Assembly (NCBI GenBank): GCA_963842725.1
Contig: CAWJHN010000001.1
Location: 144,826 to 208,825 of the forward strand
Reading direction: 5' to 3'
Length of the DNA stretch: 64,000 bases
DNA from: UBA10649 sp963842725
Lineage (GTDB): Bacteria; Actinomycetota; Actinomycetes; S36-B12
A program made the translations under genes and the position numbers. This document shows positions 44,341 to 52,976 of the stretch, piece by piece. The notes under the pieces were generated by a model. The model did not search any database and was not told the DNA's origin. It worked only from the letters and a program-made list of their open reading frames with translations. The first letter of the stretch is position 1. Each line of letters opens with the position of its first letter.

Positions 44341-45056
44341 TCATGACAGGTTCACCAACCTCACCTGCTGGGTGACCAGGTTGCGCGCCTCGTCCTGGTC
44401 GCCAATGGTGACGAGGACCGAGCTCAGCACCTCGTTCTCGGCCAGCACGACCGGTCCGAGGACTGCGGGCGTCACGTCGCCGTTGCCGACCGCGCGATCG
44501 AGCACGGCTCGAGGGTGCAGCGCGCACGCAGGCTGAACTGGATCGGCGACTCGTCGCCGCCCCAGTCCAGCAGCGTGCGACGGGTCGCCATCTGCTCGGC
44601 CGGCCATACCCACTTGTTCGGCACGTACTGCCGGCGTCGTCACCGTCGAGTAGACCCGCTTGTCGGTCGCGTCGAACCACACATGCACCCGGTAGGGCAC
44701 GTCATTCCGTTCGCCGGTGCCGGCGAACGTGTAGAACGTCATCGACGTCGCGCTGGCCTGGGTGACGGCGATCCCGTCCTCGGTCGGTGCCGCCTCAGGC
44801 GTCCCCTCGGGGGCGTCGGCGTTGCGAAGGTCGCGACGATCGTCTCGGAGCCAGCATCGCCTGTCCCTGCTGCTCGGTACCCAGGCGTGATCCGTCCGGA
44901 TGCCGCTGAAGGCGGACAGGACCGTCGGCCGAGACGAGGACCATCAGGACTCCGAAGACCGCCATCGCCGTGACCAGCTCGATCGTCGTGAAGCCTCGTC
45001 GCGACCAGCCGTCTGCGCCGCGGCGGGTGCGAATGTCCGAGTCCCGGTCCCGTCAC
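44341..45056 (-). CDS. PilW-like minor pilin (frame breaks)
   Basis: About 238 codons. Prepilin signal SRRGFTTIELVTAMAVFGVL, with Glu at +5, is readable near 44990 in a frame shifted one base from the GTG at 45056. The later segments TSMTFYTFAGTGERNDVPYR and VLAENEVLSSVLVTIGDQDE, and the C-terminus QQVRLVNLS, are readable after further shifts near 44850, 44620 and 44520. The stop overlaps the next gene's likely ATG. Overlaps the pilV-like stop. Order pilV-pilW-pilX is the usual minor-pilin order. Confidence 0.75.
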
Positions 45057-46482
45057 ATCACGGCCCCGTCGGGGTGGCCGACGGCTCGGCCGGAGGTCCG
45101 GTGGCGGCCTCGCTCGGCGTGGGAGTCGGGGTCGGCGCTGGGCTCGTCGAGCGTCGCCTGCGTGAACCGGACGACGGTCACCGGCAGGACGGTGTCCGGC
45201 GCCGGGGGCACGAAGGGCGTCACTAGCGTAACCGTCTCACCGCCTGACGTGAACGTCCAGTCGCCGAACGGCATCCCGACGAACAGCAGGCCGCGCGCGT
45301 CGGTGCGGCCCAGCGTGATCTCCGTAGTGGGGCACCCGACCTCGGCGGGCACGTGGCTTGGCGACGACCACGGCGTCCTCAGGAAGTCCGCGGACCTTGA
45401 CGGGCGCGGTGGCCAGCGCCGCCAGCGTCACCTGGCCGGCCGCGAGGTCGTATGCAGAGCGGGCGTTGAGCGTGCTCAGCGGGTCGGCGTCGGTGCATGC
45501 GCCGGCCCACGCCTCGATCTCGTTGCCCGGCCACAGTCCGGTGACCGGCTGGTTGACGACGCCCTCCTGAGCGGAGCCGCCGGTGCCCTTGACCTGCCAC
45601 AGCACCGGCATCGCGGCCGGCAGCGGGTGCTCGGGGTCGGCGCCGGTGAACTGGACGCGGGCCGCCTGGGCGTACTCGAACGTCGCCTTCGCCACGGTGC
45701 CGGCGCTTATCGTGACGACCTTCTCGGTTCCGGTCGGCGTGGACGAGACGAATCCGTCCTTCGACACCGTCACGGTCAGGGAGGCGGACGGTTCGAGCCC
45801 GGGCACGAACAGGCAGCCGTCCGAGCCCGTGGTGAGGGCGGCCAGGCTGTTCAGCGGATGGAAGGCGTCGGCGAACGACACGGAGACGCCGCTGACCGGC
45901 TGCGCGGCCTCGTCGACCACGGCGATGGCGGCGGAGCCCTTGGTCACGTCCTCGGCCACCGGCTCCGGCGGGATGATCACGGTGTCGGCGTTGATCGGGG
46001 CGGTCAGATCGGCGCCGGTCACCTCGACGCTGACGCGCATGTACGACCGCTGCGGATTGGCGGCATTGCAGGCGTTCGAGGTCTGGCCCGAAGCCGACCC
46101 AGTTGCTGGTCGTGCGGATCGTGAAGGCGTCGTTGAGCAGCAGCGGATCGACCAGGTCGGCGTCGAGAGCCGCCGCCCAGTCGGGGTCGGTCACCGGCGG
46201 GATAGCGCCCTCGAACTGCCCGATCGGGATCATGTCGACGTCGAGGGTGCGCAGGTACTCGATCTCGGAGCGGGCCATGTTCGCGGCGGTGACGCGGTCG
46301 GCGTTCTGTCGCAGCGTCTCAAGACCCTGGATCAGGATGGAACTCGTAGCCGTCGAGACCACGATGAACACCGCCATCGCGGCCACCACCTCGATGATGG
46401 TGAAGCCGCCGTCGGGCGTGCGGCGACGGTGCGCGCCGCGCGGACGCGCGATTCCGGTGCGCGCGGCAGTTCGCCTGCTCAT
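45053..46482 (-). CDS. PilV-like minor pilin (frame breaks)
   Basis: About 476 codons. Basic leader of 26 residues ending in Gly, then FTIIEVVAAMAVFIVVSTAT with Glu at +5. The C-terminal part has carboxypeptidase-regulatory-like repeats (AAIAVVDEAAQPVSGVSVSF; GLEPSASLTVTVSKDGFVSS). Such beta repeats are unusual in minor pilins and suggest a surface-exposed adhesive part. Breaks near 46085, 45360 and 45160. Start ATG 46482 with GAGGGG upstream. First gene of the minor-pilin operon. Confidence 0.78.
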
Positions 46483-46609
46483 GGCACACCCCTCGCCGAC
46501 ACTTGTGGGTCCACAGAGGGTTTCGGACCAGATGGGCCGGAACTGATGCTCCGGGGCGGGTGACTTGCCCGCCGGCACAGCCCGTCGCCGTGCACCGGCT
46601 CACCCCCCG

Positions 46610-46670
46610 GTCGACCTTGAGGTTGGCGGCGATCCGCTCCGCGGATTTCGCCGCCAACCTCAAGGTCGAC
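46610..46670. repeat. Family-1 61-bp palindromic repeat (copy 1f)
   Basis: Starts GTCGACCTTGAGGTTGGCGG and ends with the complement; centre GATCCGCTCCGCGGATTTC. Between the NlpC/P60 gene (stop at 46741) and the pilV-like gene, both on the minus strand. Separates the pilus region from the next block. Confidence 0.93.
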
Positions 46671-46740
46671 GGGCCGTGGGAGCGGGCGGCGCACGCGGGA
46701 GCCGGCGGGCGCGGGGCGCGGTGGGGTGCTGGTGCCGGGG

Positions 46741-48234
46741 CTACGGCTTGCGGGGCTTCTTCGGCTTGTCCGACTTGCCGGGCTTGTCCGACTTGCCGGG
46801 CAGGGCCACCCGGTCCGCGGACAGCTGGATCTTCTCGCCGTCGAGGGCGGCCACCCGGCGCACGCCCAGCAGGTTCGGGACGTCGATGCCGGTGAACGGC
46901 GCCACGTGCGCGACCAGGCCGCATCCGTTCGTGTGGGCCATCATCGGCACGCCGCCCTTCTCCATCGGCCCGAGGTACATGACCACATGGCGGTAGGGGC
47001 AGGTCTGGCCGACCGGGCAGGTGTCGTAGAGGACCAGGTCACCGGGCTTGAGCATCTCCGGTGCGATCGGGACGTAGTGCTCGTCGAGCGGGACGCCGTC
47101 CCACGGGACCATGTTGCGGGTCGAGGGCGCCCATCCCTCGCCGGCCGTCTTGAGGCCGGCTCCCTCGGCGTAGGCGCGCGAGACATACGACGAGCAGTCG
47201 TACCGCCATGCCTCCAGCCGGCCGATGCCCTCGCACGCGTAGGGCGCGCCGAGCCGGACCATGGCCCACTTGATCGCCATCGCGGCCTGGATCGTCGGCG
47301 CGTGCTTGACGGCGTTCGCGCAGAGGGTCTTGACGTCGATGCCGGGCGGCACCGTGCCCTCGAGGACGGACGTGGGACAGCCGGTCTTGCCCACGATGGT
47401 CTGGGGCGCGGCGCCCGCGATGAGCTTCTGCAGCTCCTTCTGGTCGATCTTGAGCTTCTTGCGGGCCTTCTCGAGGGAGGCGCTGATCACGCCCATGCGA
47501 TCGTCGTCTCCGGCGGTCCGGATCTGAGCGGAGGCGACCGCCGACGACACCTCGATCGCGTGCTCCTGGGCCAGCAGGAACGCACCGGTCTCGCTGCCCG
47601 TCGCCGAGCGCAGGTAGTAGTAGGAGTCGATGTTGCGCAGCACGTCGTCGGGCTTGCTGCCCATGACCCCGAGGATCACGTCGACGTCGGTCGTGCCCGT
47701 GATGTAGAGGTCGCGTACCGCCGTGGAGAACTCCTGGGCGGCGTCGACGAGGGCGTACTCGGCCTTGCCGCGCGCCCGGTAGGCCATCGCCATGTCGTCC
47801 GAGGAGGCGTCGAGCACCGCGCGAGCCGCGAGGAGATCCTCGGTCAGCGACTCGATCTTGAGCTTGTCCTTCTCGACCCGCTTCCACATGTCGGCGTACT
47901 CGTCGATGAAGCCCGGGTCCAGGGGCGGGGCCGCGTCGGCCCCGCGGCGCGGCTCGGTGACCGCATCGGTCTCGATCTGGGGACGCTCGCCCGGCAGGGT
48001 GCCCCCGCCGGCCTGCGTCGGGCCCTCCGGCTCGGCCGTCGGCTTGGGCTTGGGCTTCGGCTTGAACTTGGGCGGCACGAAGCCGCCCCCCGCCTGCTCC
48101 GGTCCGGTCGGCGAGGGCTCGTCCGCCTGTGCGGGACCAAGGACGAGACCGGCTCCGCCCACCCCCAGGAGGCAGACCGACAGGGCAACAGCGGACGCCG
48201 CGGCACGCGGCCGCCACCCCCAGTCCTGACCCAT
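46741..48234 (-). CDS. Secreted NlpC/P60 peptidoglycan hydrolase
   Basis: 497 residues. Signal peptide (AAASAVALSVCLLGVGGAGL), a Pro/Lys linker (FKPKPKPKPTAEPE), a coiled-coil region (WKRVEKDKLKIESLTEDLLAARAV), then the NlpC/P60 domain with catalytic Cys in WRYDCSSYVSRAY (about residue 346) and His in YRHVVMYLG (about 415). Tail PGKSDKPGKSDKPKKPRKP is very basic. Cleaves D-glutamyl-meso-DAP bonds, probably RipA-like. ATG 48234 (MGQDWGW) is chosen because a CATAAT box ends seven bases before it; MMYIMGR upstream would lie inside the promoter. Confidence 0.87.
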   Translation of the reverse strand: MGQDWGWRPRAAASAVALSVCLLGVGGAGLVLGPAQADEPSPTGPEQAGGGFVPPKFKPKPKPKPTAEPEGPTQAGGGTLPGERPQIETDAVTEPRRGADAAPPLDPGFIDEYADMWKRVEKDKLKIESLTEDLLAARAVLDASSDDMAMAYRARGKAEYALVDAAQEFSTAVRDLYITGTTDVDVILGVMGSKPDDVLRNIDSYYYLRSATGSETGAFLLAQEHAIEVSSAVASAQIRTAGDDDRMGVISASLEKARKKLKIDQKELQKLIAGAAPQTIVGKTGCPTSVLEGTVPPGIDVKTLCANAVKHAPTIQAAMAIKWAMVRLGAPYACEGIGRLEAWRYDCSSYVSRAYAEGAGLKTAGEGWAPSTRNMVPWDGVPLDEHYVPIAPEMLKPGDLVLYDTCPVGQTCPYRHVVMYLGPMEKGGVPMMAHTNGCGLVAHVAPFTGIDVPNLLGVRRVAALDGEKIQLSADRVALPGKSDKPGKSDKPKKPRKP

Positions 48235-48235
48235 G

Positions 48236-48260
48236 CGCCCCATTATGTACATCATGTCTA
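48236..48260 (-). promoter_or_regulatory. Promoter/operator-like motif of the NlpC/P60 gene
   Basis: On the minus strand AGACATGATGTACATAATGG. CATAAT (48247-48242) is a good -10 box seven bases before the ATG at 48234, suggesting a leaderless transcript. It shares ACATAATGGGGC and an upstream (G)ACAT unit with the mrdA upstream region at 13024-13046. Confidence 0.5.
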
Positions 48261-48297
48261 TTCGAGGGACGCCGGGTCGCGCGCGCTACCCTCAACT

Positions 48298-51001
48298 ATG
48301 ACCCGCACCGAGGGTGATCGGTCGTCCTTCGTCGCGCTCCTGCGCGCCCTGGGCGCCTGGCTGCACCCGGTATCGGCGTTCCGACGGCGCAGCGAGCCCG
48401 AGCGTCAGCTGCAGCTGCGGGTGGGCATCGCCGGCGTGTTCATCGGTGGCACCGGGCTGCTCGCCCTCGGCGTCTCGCTGTGGTGGCTCACGGTGGTCCG
48501 TCCGTCGATCTCGCGGCGTCGCGGCACTGTGGGCCACGGTCGCTCTGGTTGCCATCAGCGTCTTCGCCCCGCAGGCCGTGTTCCGGGCCCGCAACTCCGC
48601 CATGACCAAGCAGGTGCTGAGCAACCCGTCGTCGCCGATCCGCCCCTGGCGCTCCACGACCATCACGTTCGACGCCGTGCTCGTGGGCGCGATGCTGGCC
48701 GGCATCTACTTCGACCCGGCGCTGACCCTGGCGTGCTTCGTCCTCGCCTTCAGCGTGCGCGTCGTCTTCCAGAGCCGTCGGACCATCGAGGTCGACGCCA
48801 ACGCGCGCTTCCACAGTGCCATGGTCGCGTGGACGTCCGCAGCGACGGCCGCAGCCGCGTTCGCCATCGTCAAGCCGCTGGCCACCAACGTGTCGACGCA
48901 GGGGTCGATCGTGCCGCTGATCCTCGCGGCCGTCGTCGCGATGTACATCGGGCTCGCGTTCAACGCGGCGGAGCGCTGGCTCAACGGGGACCGGACCCGG
49001 TGGGCGTTCGCCCGCGACGCCGTCGACACCCGGCGGATCGTCGTCGCCCTGATCAGCGCCGGCATCGCGTGGCTGGTCGCCGTGGTCGGCGACGCCGTCG
49101 CCCACGCGGCCAGCCGCCAGGATGCCGCGGCCGGGTCGGCGGCGGCGCTGGCCGTGTTCCTGGCCTCGTGGCTGGTCCTGTGGTTCGCGTCCATCCGCAT
49201 GTGGCGCCACGATGCGGCGCACACCCTCGACCTGTGGTCGGCCCATCAGGCCGAGATCGTGACCCGCCTGACCGACGGGTCGCTGAGCCCCGAGCTCGCG
49301 GGCCGCGCTGCCCTGCCCATCACCACCCGCATGGCCATCTCGGTCTTCGGGGCGACCCGGGCCATGACGATCGTCGATGACGGCCGCGGCCACGTCACCC
49401 GGCACCTCGTGGCCGTCGACGTGTACGACAACGCGCCGGCCGATCGAGCCGAGGCTCCTCGCCAGCGTCCCGCACCTGACCATGCCGCTGTACGCGGTGC
49501 CGGGCCATGCCAACACCAGCGGCGTCACGGTCGCCGGCTGGCTGTGGACCGGCTCCTTCATGACCCGGTCCGCGAGCATCGTGCAGCGATTCACCGAGCT
49601 CGCGACGGCCGCCGTCCTGACTCCCGTGGTCGCGGCCAACGACGACCGCAACACCGCGGCCTTCGAGCTGATGTTCGACGACGTCAACCGCTGGCCCACC
49701 CTGGCCGCCTTCGAGGAGGCCGTCGACCGCATGCGCCGGCGGTCGGACCAGAACCCGCATACGGACTCGCTGCTGATCGGCGTGTACGCCATCGACGACT
49801 TCGGCGCGCTTGCCGGCGGGCGGTTCGAGCAGGCCGCGGTGGCGCAGGTCCTGCGGCTGGCCCTCGGACACCAGGACTTCGCCGGCCACGACCTGTTCGC
49901 CGCGTACGAGGCGCCTGGTCGGCTGTGGGTCGCGCTCGGCGGCGGGCCGATCATCCGCAACGGCATCGAGCTTCTCCGGGGCCTCCAGCAGCACATCAAC
50001 GACCACGGCGCCGTGCCGTCCGCGCGACTCGATGTCGACGTGCACGTCAGCGTGTCGTTCGGCTATGCGGCCCACCAGGTCGACGACTTCAGCCGGGAGG
50101 GGCTCATGGCGATGGCGCTGAGCCGCCTGTCCAGCGACCAGAGCGCACGCAACCCGTTCGCGATCGACGACCTCATGGGCTACGACATCAGCCCCGAGGA
50201 CATCATCGGCCAGCCCGACCTGCCGGTCACCGCGGTCGACGTCATGCACCTGCTCGTCGCCGACCACCGCATGCCCACGACCGCGTCGTTCACCACGCAG
50301 TTCACGCCGATCACGCAGGTCGACTCGGGGGCGACCGACGCGGTGTGGGCCCAGATCGGCTGGGAGCGCAGTTTCGGCACCCTCGACCTGACGCTCGCCC
50401 GCCAACTTCCTGGCCCTGGTCAATCGCCAGCCCCAGCTCGCCGCGCAGGCCACCCGCATCATCCTGGACCGGCTGCGGGTCGTGTTCGCCGAGGCCGACG
50501 CCCTCGGGCATGACGACCTGCCGGTCATCGTCTCGCTGCCGCCGATCCTGCTGCACCCCGACGCCGGCGACCTGTCGCTGCCGCAGCTGGTCACGTCGTT
50601 CCTCGACGCCCGCGAGTGCGCACGCACCGTCATCCTGGTCGACACGGTGCCGGCCGGCGGCGGGCGGGCACTACGCCTGCTGTCGGAGCGCGGACTGCAG
50701 ATCGCCGTCACCTCCCCGGCCGCTGCGGGGGCCGAGCCCAGCGACCTGTTCGGCTGGCTGCGCTGGGGGGTGTTCTTCCCGCAGCACGTGGTGAACGGGG
50801 CGTCGGGCATCGACGGGCTGACGATCCAGCAGACCACGTCCGCGATCGCCACCCAGCAGACCCGGCTCATCGCGCGTCACCGACCAGTGGATCGATCCGC
50901 GCGACCTGGCCGAGCACAACATCGGCTGGACTTTGGACAGCAGTCAGTTCCACGAGTCGGTGCGCGAGTGCGTCGACTTCACGTCCAGTCCTCGACGCTG
51001 A
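48298..51001 (+). CDS. Membrane protein with degenerate GGDEF and EAL-like regions (frame breaks)
   Basis: About 900 codons. Starts MTRTEGDRSSFVALLRALGA and has about eight hydrophobic segments up to about 49240. A GGDEF-like stretch follows (SLLIGVYAIDDFGALAGGRF ... VDVHVSVSFGYAAHQ) in which the GGDEF motif reads EAPGRLWVAL. An EAL-like stretch comes next (LPPILLHPDAGDLSLPQLVT, VILVDTVPAGGGRALRLLSE, LQIAVTSPAAAGAEPSDLFG) without the catalytic EAL. Probably a c-di-GMP receptor or inactive enzyme. Breaks near 48515, 49435, 50400 and 50870; end VDFTSSPRR. TACCCT ends five bases before the ATG (possible leaderless start). Confidence 0.7.
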
Positions 51002-51343
51002 GCGTCTCGGGGTCGAGTGTCGCAGGCCGCGCCGCAGGTGGCACACGAGTAGGGCCTGCCGGGTGTCTCTCGCGAGGCACCCAACAAGCCCTGTCGTCCC
51101 CCGTTCTCCCCGTACCCCCCGTGCGCTCCCCCTGAGCGGTCCGGCTGGGCTCGCCCCTCGTGAGCCCAGCGGGCCATTCGACGCGCTCTGTTTCGCACAG
51201 TAGGAGCCGGCAAGCGGCGTCGCCAGCGCCAATGGTCCCGACGGTGGGATATAGCCGGGTACCCCTTCGGCCCGTCAGGACGGGACCTACGTCCGCTGGA
51301 GCGCCGTTCCGCTGCACCTAGGCTCCGCTTGGAGGGTGGTGCC
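51002..51343 (+). other. 342-bp intergenic region with hairpins and the LuxR promoter
   Basis: No gene seen. Two hairpins: GGGTGtCTC/GAGgCACCC at 51061-51082 and GCTGGGCTC/GAGCCCAGC at 51144-51170; either may end the upstream transcript. Further on are GGATATAGCC (51247-51256), a decamer also found upstream of the gene at 31787, and TAGGCT (51319-51324), which would be a -10 box about 20 bases before the ATG at 51344. A structured leader RNA cannot be excluded, but I recognise none. Confidence 0.5.
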
Positions 51344-52126
51344 ATGGAGCGGGACCGTACGACCGCGCTGTGCAACTTCCTGCGCTTCCTGTCCGGCAAC
51401 CCCGATGGCAACGCCACCGCCCGGTCGATGGTGCTCGGCGCCCTCGCCCCGATCGGCGTGGTGTGCGGCCAGATCTACGCCTACAACGGCACCAGCGACC
51501 TCGACCTGATCGGCAACTTCGGCTTCCCCGACGACGAGGCCGCCAACTACCGCACCCTGCCGATCAGCATGCCGCTGCCGATCTGCGACGCGTTCACCTC
51601 GCTCGTGGCCGTCGTCCGGACTCCGCAGCAGCTGGCGGCCCAGTACGCCCTGCTGGCGTCCGAGCCGGAACTGCTCCGCGAGGCCCAGGGCGATCCGGAC
51701 CTCGCGGGCAGCATCATCTGCGTGCCGGTCATGTACTCGGGCGTGCCCGTGGGCGCCCTCTCGCTGCTGCAGTCCCCGGTGATGGAGTGGATGCCGGCCG
51801 ACTGGACGTACCTCGACGGAGCCACGTCGGCGATCGGCATGTGGATGACCAACCAGCGCAGCATCCTCATCGACCGCTGGCGACGCGCGGCGCCGACCCC
51901 GCACCGCGAGGTGCGCATCACCGAGCGGCAGCGCCAGATCCTGGAGAAGGTGGCCGTCGACCGCACCAATGGCGAGATCGCCCGCGACCTGGGCTACTCG
52001 GTGCCCACGATCAAGAAGGACCTGCAGCAGATCATGCGGATCCTGGGCACCCAGGACCGTCGGGCGACGGCCGGACGGGCCCGCGAGATCGGCCTGCTGC
52101 CCGAGCGCCGCGCCCGCGACCTCTGA
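51344..52126 (+). CDS. GAF-LuxR transcription regulator
   Basis: 260 residues. The N-terminal ~180 residues form a GAF-like sensor (VVCGQIYAYNGTSDLDLIGN FGFPDD; IICVPVMYSGVPVGALSLLQ). The C-terminal LuxR-type HTH has ITERQRQILEKVAVDRTNGE IARDLGYSVPTIKKDLQQIM. No receiver domain. ATG 51344 follows GGAGGG at seven bases. Downstream of the degenerate GGDEF-EAL gene; may control it or the pilus genes (inference). Confidence 0.85.
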   Translation: MERDRTTALCNFLRFLSGNPDGNATARSMVLGALAPIGVVCGQIYAYNGTSDLDLIGNFGFPDDEAANYRTLPISMPLPICDAFTSLVAVVRTPQQLAAQYALLASEPELLREAQGDPDLAGSIICVPVMYSGVPVGALSLLQSPVMEWMPADWTYLDGATSAIGMWMTNQRSILIDRWRRAAPTPHREVRITERQRQILEKVAVDRTNGEIARDLGYSVPTIKKDLQQIMRILGTQDRRATAGRAREIGLLPERRARDL

Positions 52127-52178
52127 CGCGCGCCCCGCACCCACCCGCACCACCCTCACCACCCACCCGCACCCCCAA

Positions 52179-52240
52179 GTCGAGTGGCGGGTTGTGGCTG
52201 CTCTCCGCGCGCGGAGAGCAGCCACAACCCGCCACTCGAC
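52179..52240. repeat. Family-2 palindrome (copy 2b), near perfect
   Basis: 62 bases starting GTCGAGTGGCGGGTTGTGGC; the centre CTCTCCGCGCGCGGAGAG is also palindromic, so this is the most symmetrical copy. It follows the LuxR gene by 50 bases and precedes mazEF. The right arm is followed by GGTGGTTAGGCTC, as at copy 2c. Confidence 0.93.
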
Positions 52241-52281
52241 CAAGGTGGTTAGGCTCAGTCAGGTTGCTTGCGCACTCACAC

Positions 52282-52302
52282 TGTATGACGTACTGTCATA
52301 CA
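52282..52302 (+). promoter_or_regulatory. mazE operator palindrome
   Basis: TGTATGAC, five bases, GTCATACA: perfect 8-bp arms ending one base before the mazE ATG (52304). The position over the start and the symmetry fit autorepression by the MazE/MazEF complex. TATGAC could also act as -10 box. Confidence 0.75.
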
Positions 52303-52303
52303 C

Positions 52304-52537
52304 ATGAGCAGGACGGTGGTGGTGCAGGCGCGGGTCTCCGAGGCGGAGGCTGCGGTGGTGCAGGCTGACGCGGCGCAGCTGGGGCTCGAGGGGACGTCGG
52401 AGGCGGTGCGCGAAGGTTTGGTGCTGTTGCACCGGCGTGCGCAACTGTTGGCGCTCGCCCAGTCCTACGACGACTTCTTCGGAGGCGAGCCAGCGCCGCT
52501 GTCTGACGTGACCGCGGCGCTGTACAGCGCCGACTGA
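52304..52537 (+). CDS. MazE-like antitoxin (ribbon-helix-helix type)
   Basis: 77 residues: MSRTVVVQARVSEAEAAVVQ then a helix pair with GTSEAVREGLVLLHRRAQLL, and an acidic C-terminal tail (YDDFFGGEPAPLSDVTAALY) that would bind the toxin. N-terminal beta strand plus helices suggest a ribbon-helix-helix DNA-binding fold. Stop TGA overlaps the mazF ATG. An operator palindrome sits directly upstream. Confidence 0.8.
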   Translation: MSRTVVVQARVSEAEAAVVQADAAQLGLEGTSEAVREGLVLLHRRAQLLALAQSYDDFFGGEPAPLSDVTAALYSAD

Positions 52538-52902
52538 TGGCGCGCCCGACCGTTCCGGCCCCGCCTCCATTCCGCGGCGATGTCTGGGACGTCTCGTTCC
52601 CCCGAATCGGATCCCATCCCGCGGTCGCCCTGACGACCAACGCCCTGCGCGGGCGACTGTCGTCGGTGACCGTGGTGCTGATCACCGGCACACAGGGTCC
52701 GACTACCACTCACGTCGAGCTCGGGCCCTCCGCTGGGTTGACGAAGTACCCGGTCAGCTACGCGAACGTCACCGATCTCCACACCGTGCCCGTCGCGAGC
52801 TGCCGCACGTTCCGGGGACGGCTGGCGCCCCGCGAGATGGAGCTTCTAGAAGACTCGCTCGCACTCGTGCTGGGCCTGCCTGCGCGGGCAACGCCAGCCT
52901 GA
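52537..52902 (+). CDS. mazF: MazF/PemK-family endoribonuclease toxin
   Basis: 121 residues. Has FRGDVWDVSFPRIGSHPAVA (the RGdvw start of the fold), SVTVVLITGTQGPTTTHVEL and a central KYPVSYANVTDLHTVPVASC, matching the PemK-like barrel; a C-terminal helix (REMELLEDSLALVLGL) closes it. Type II toxin cleaving mRNA or tRNA at specific sites. It overlaps the antitoxin gene by one base. The module lies between family-2 repeats. Confidence 0.83.
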   Translation: MARPTVPAPPPFRGDVWDVSFPRIGSHPAVALTTNALRGRLSSVTVVLITGTQGPTTTHVELGPSAGLTKYPVSYANVTDLHTVPVASCRTFRGRLAPREMELLEDSLALVLGLPARATPA

Positions 52903-52910
52903 GCGAGCTC

Positions 52911-52955
52911 GCGAGTTGGGTCCGCAGCGCGTGCAACCGCAACTCGCCACTCGAC
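52911..52955. repeat. Family-2 palindrome, degenerate copy (2c)
   Basis: The right arm GCAACTCGCCACTCGAC-type end is well kept, but the left arm is reduced to GCGAGTTGGGTCCGC. Shorter than other copies. It directly follows the mazF stop and its right side carries the -10 box of the next gene. Confidence 0.7.
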
Positions 52956-52964
52956 CGGGGTGGT

Positions 52965-52970
52965 TAGGCT
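52965..52970 (+). promoter_or_regulatory. -10 box for the leaderless glycosidase gene
   Basis: TAGGCT ends six bases before GTG 52977, with no ribosome site. Part of the 27-bp segment (52945-52971) that is repeated, 25 of 27 bases identical, at 52230-52256 on the other side of mazEF. Confidence 0.6.
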
Positions 52971-52976
52971 CCCTGC

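Noticed and set aside
51002..51343. c-di-GMP riboswitch upstream of the LuxR gene
   Set aside because: The conserved GEMM core is not present; only simple hairpins are seen.
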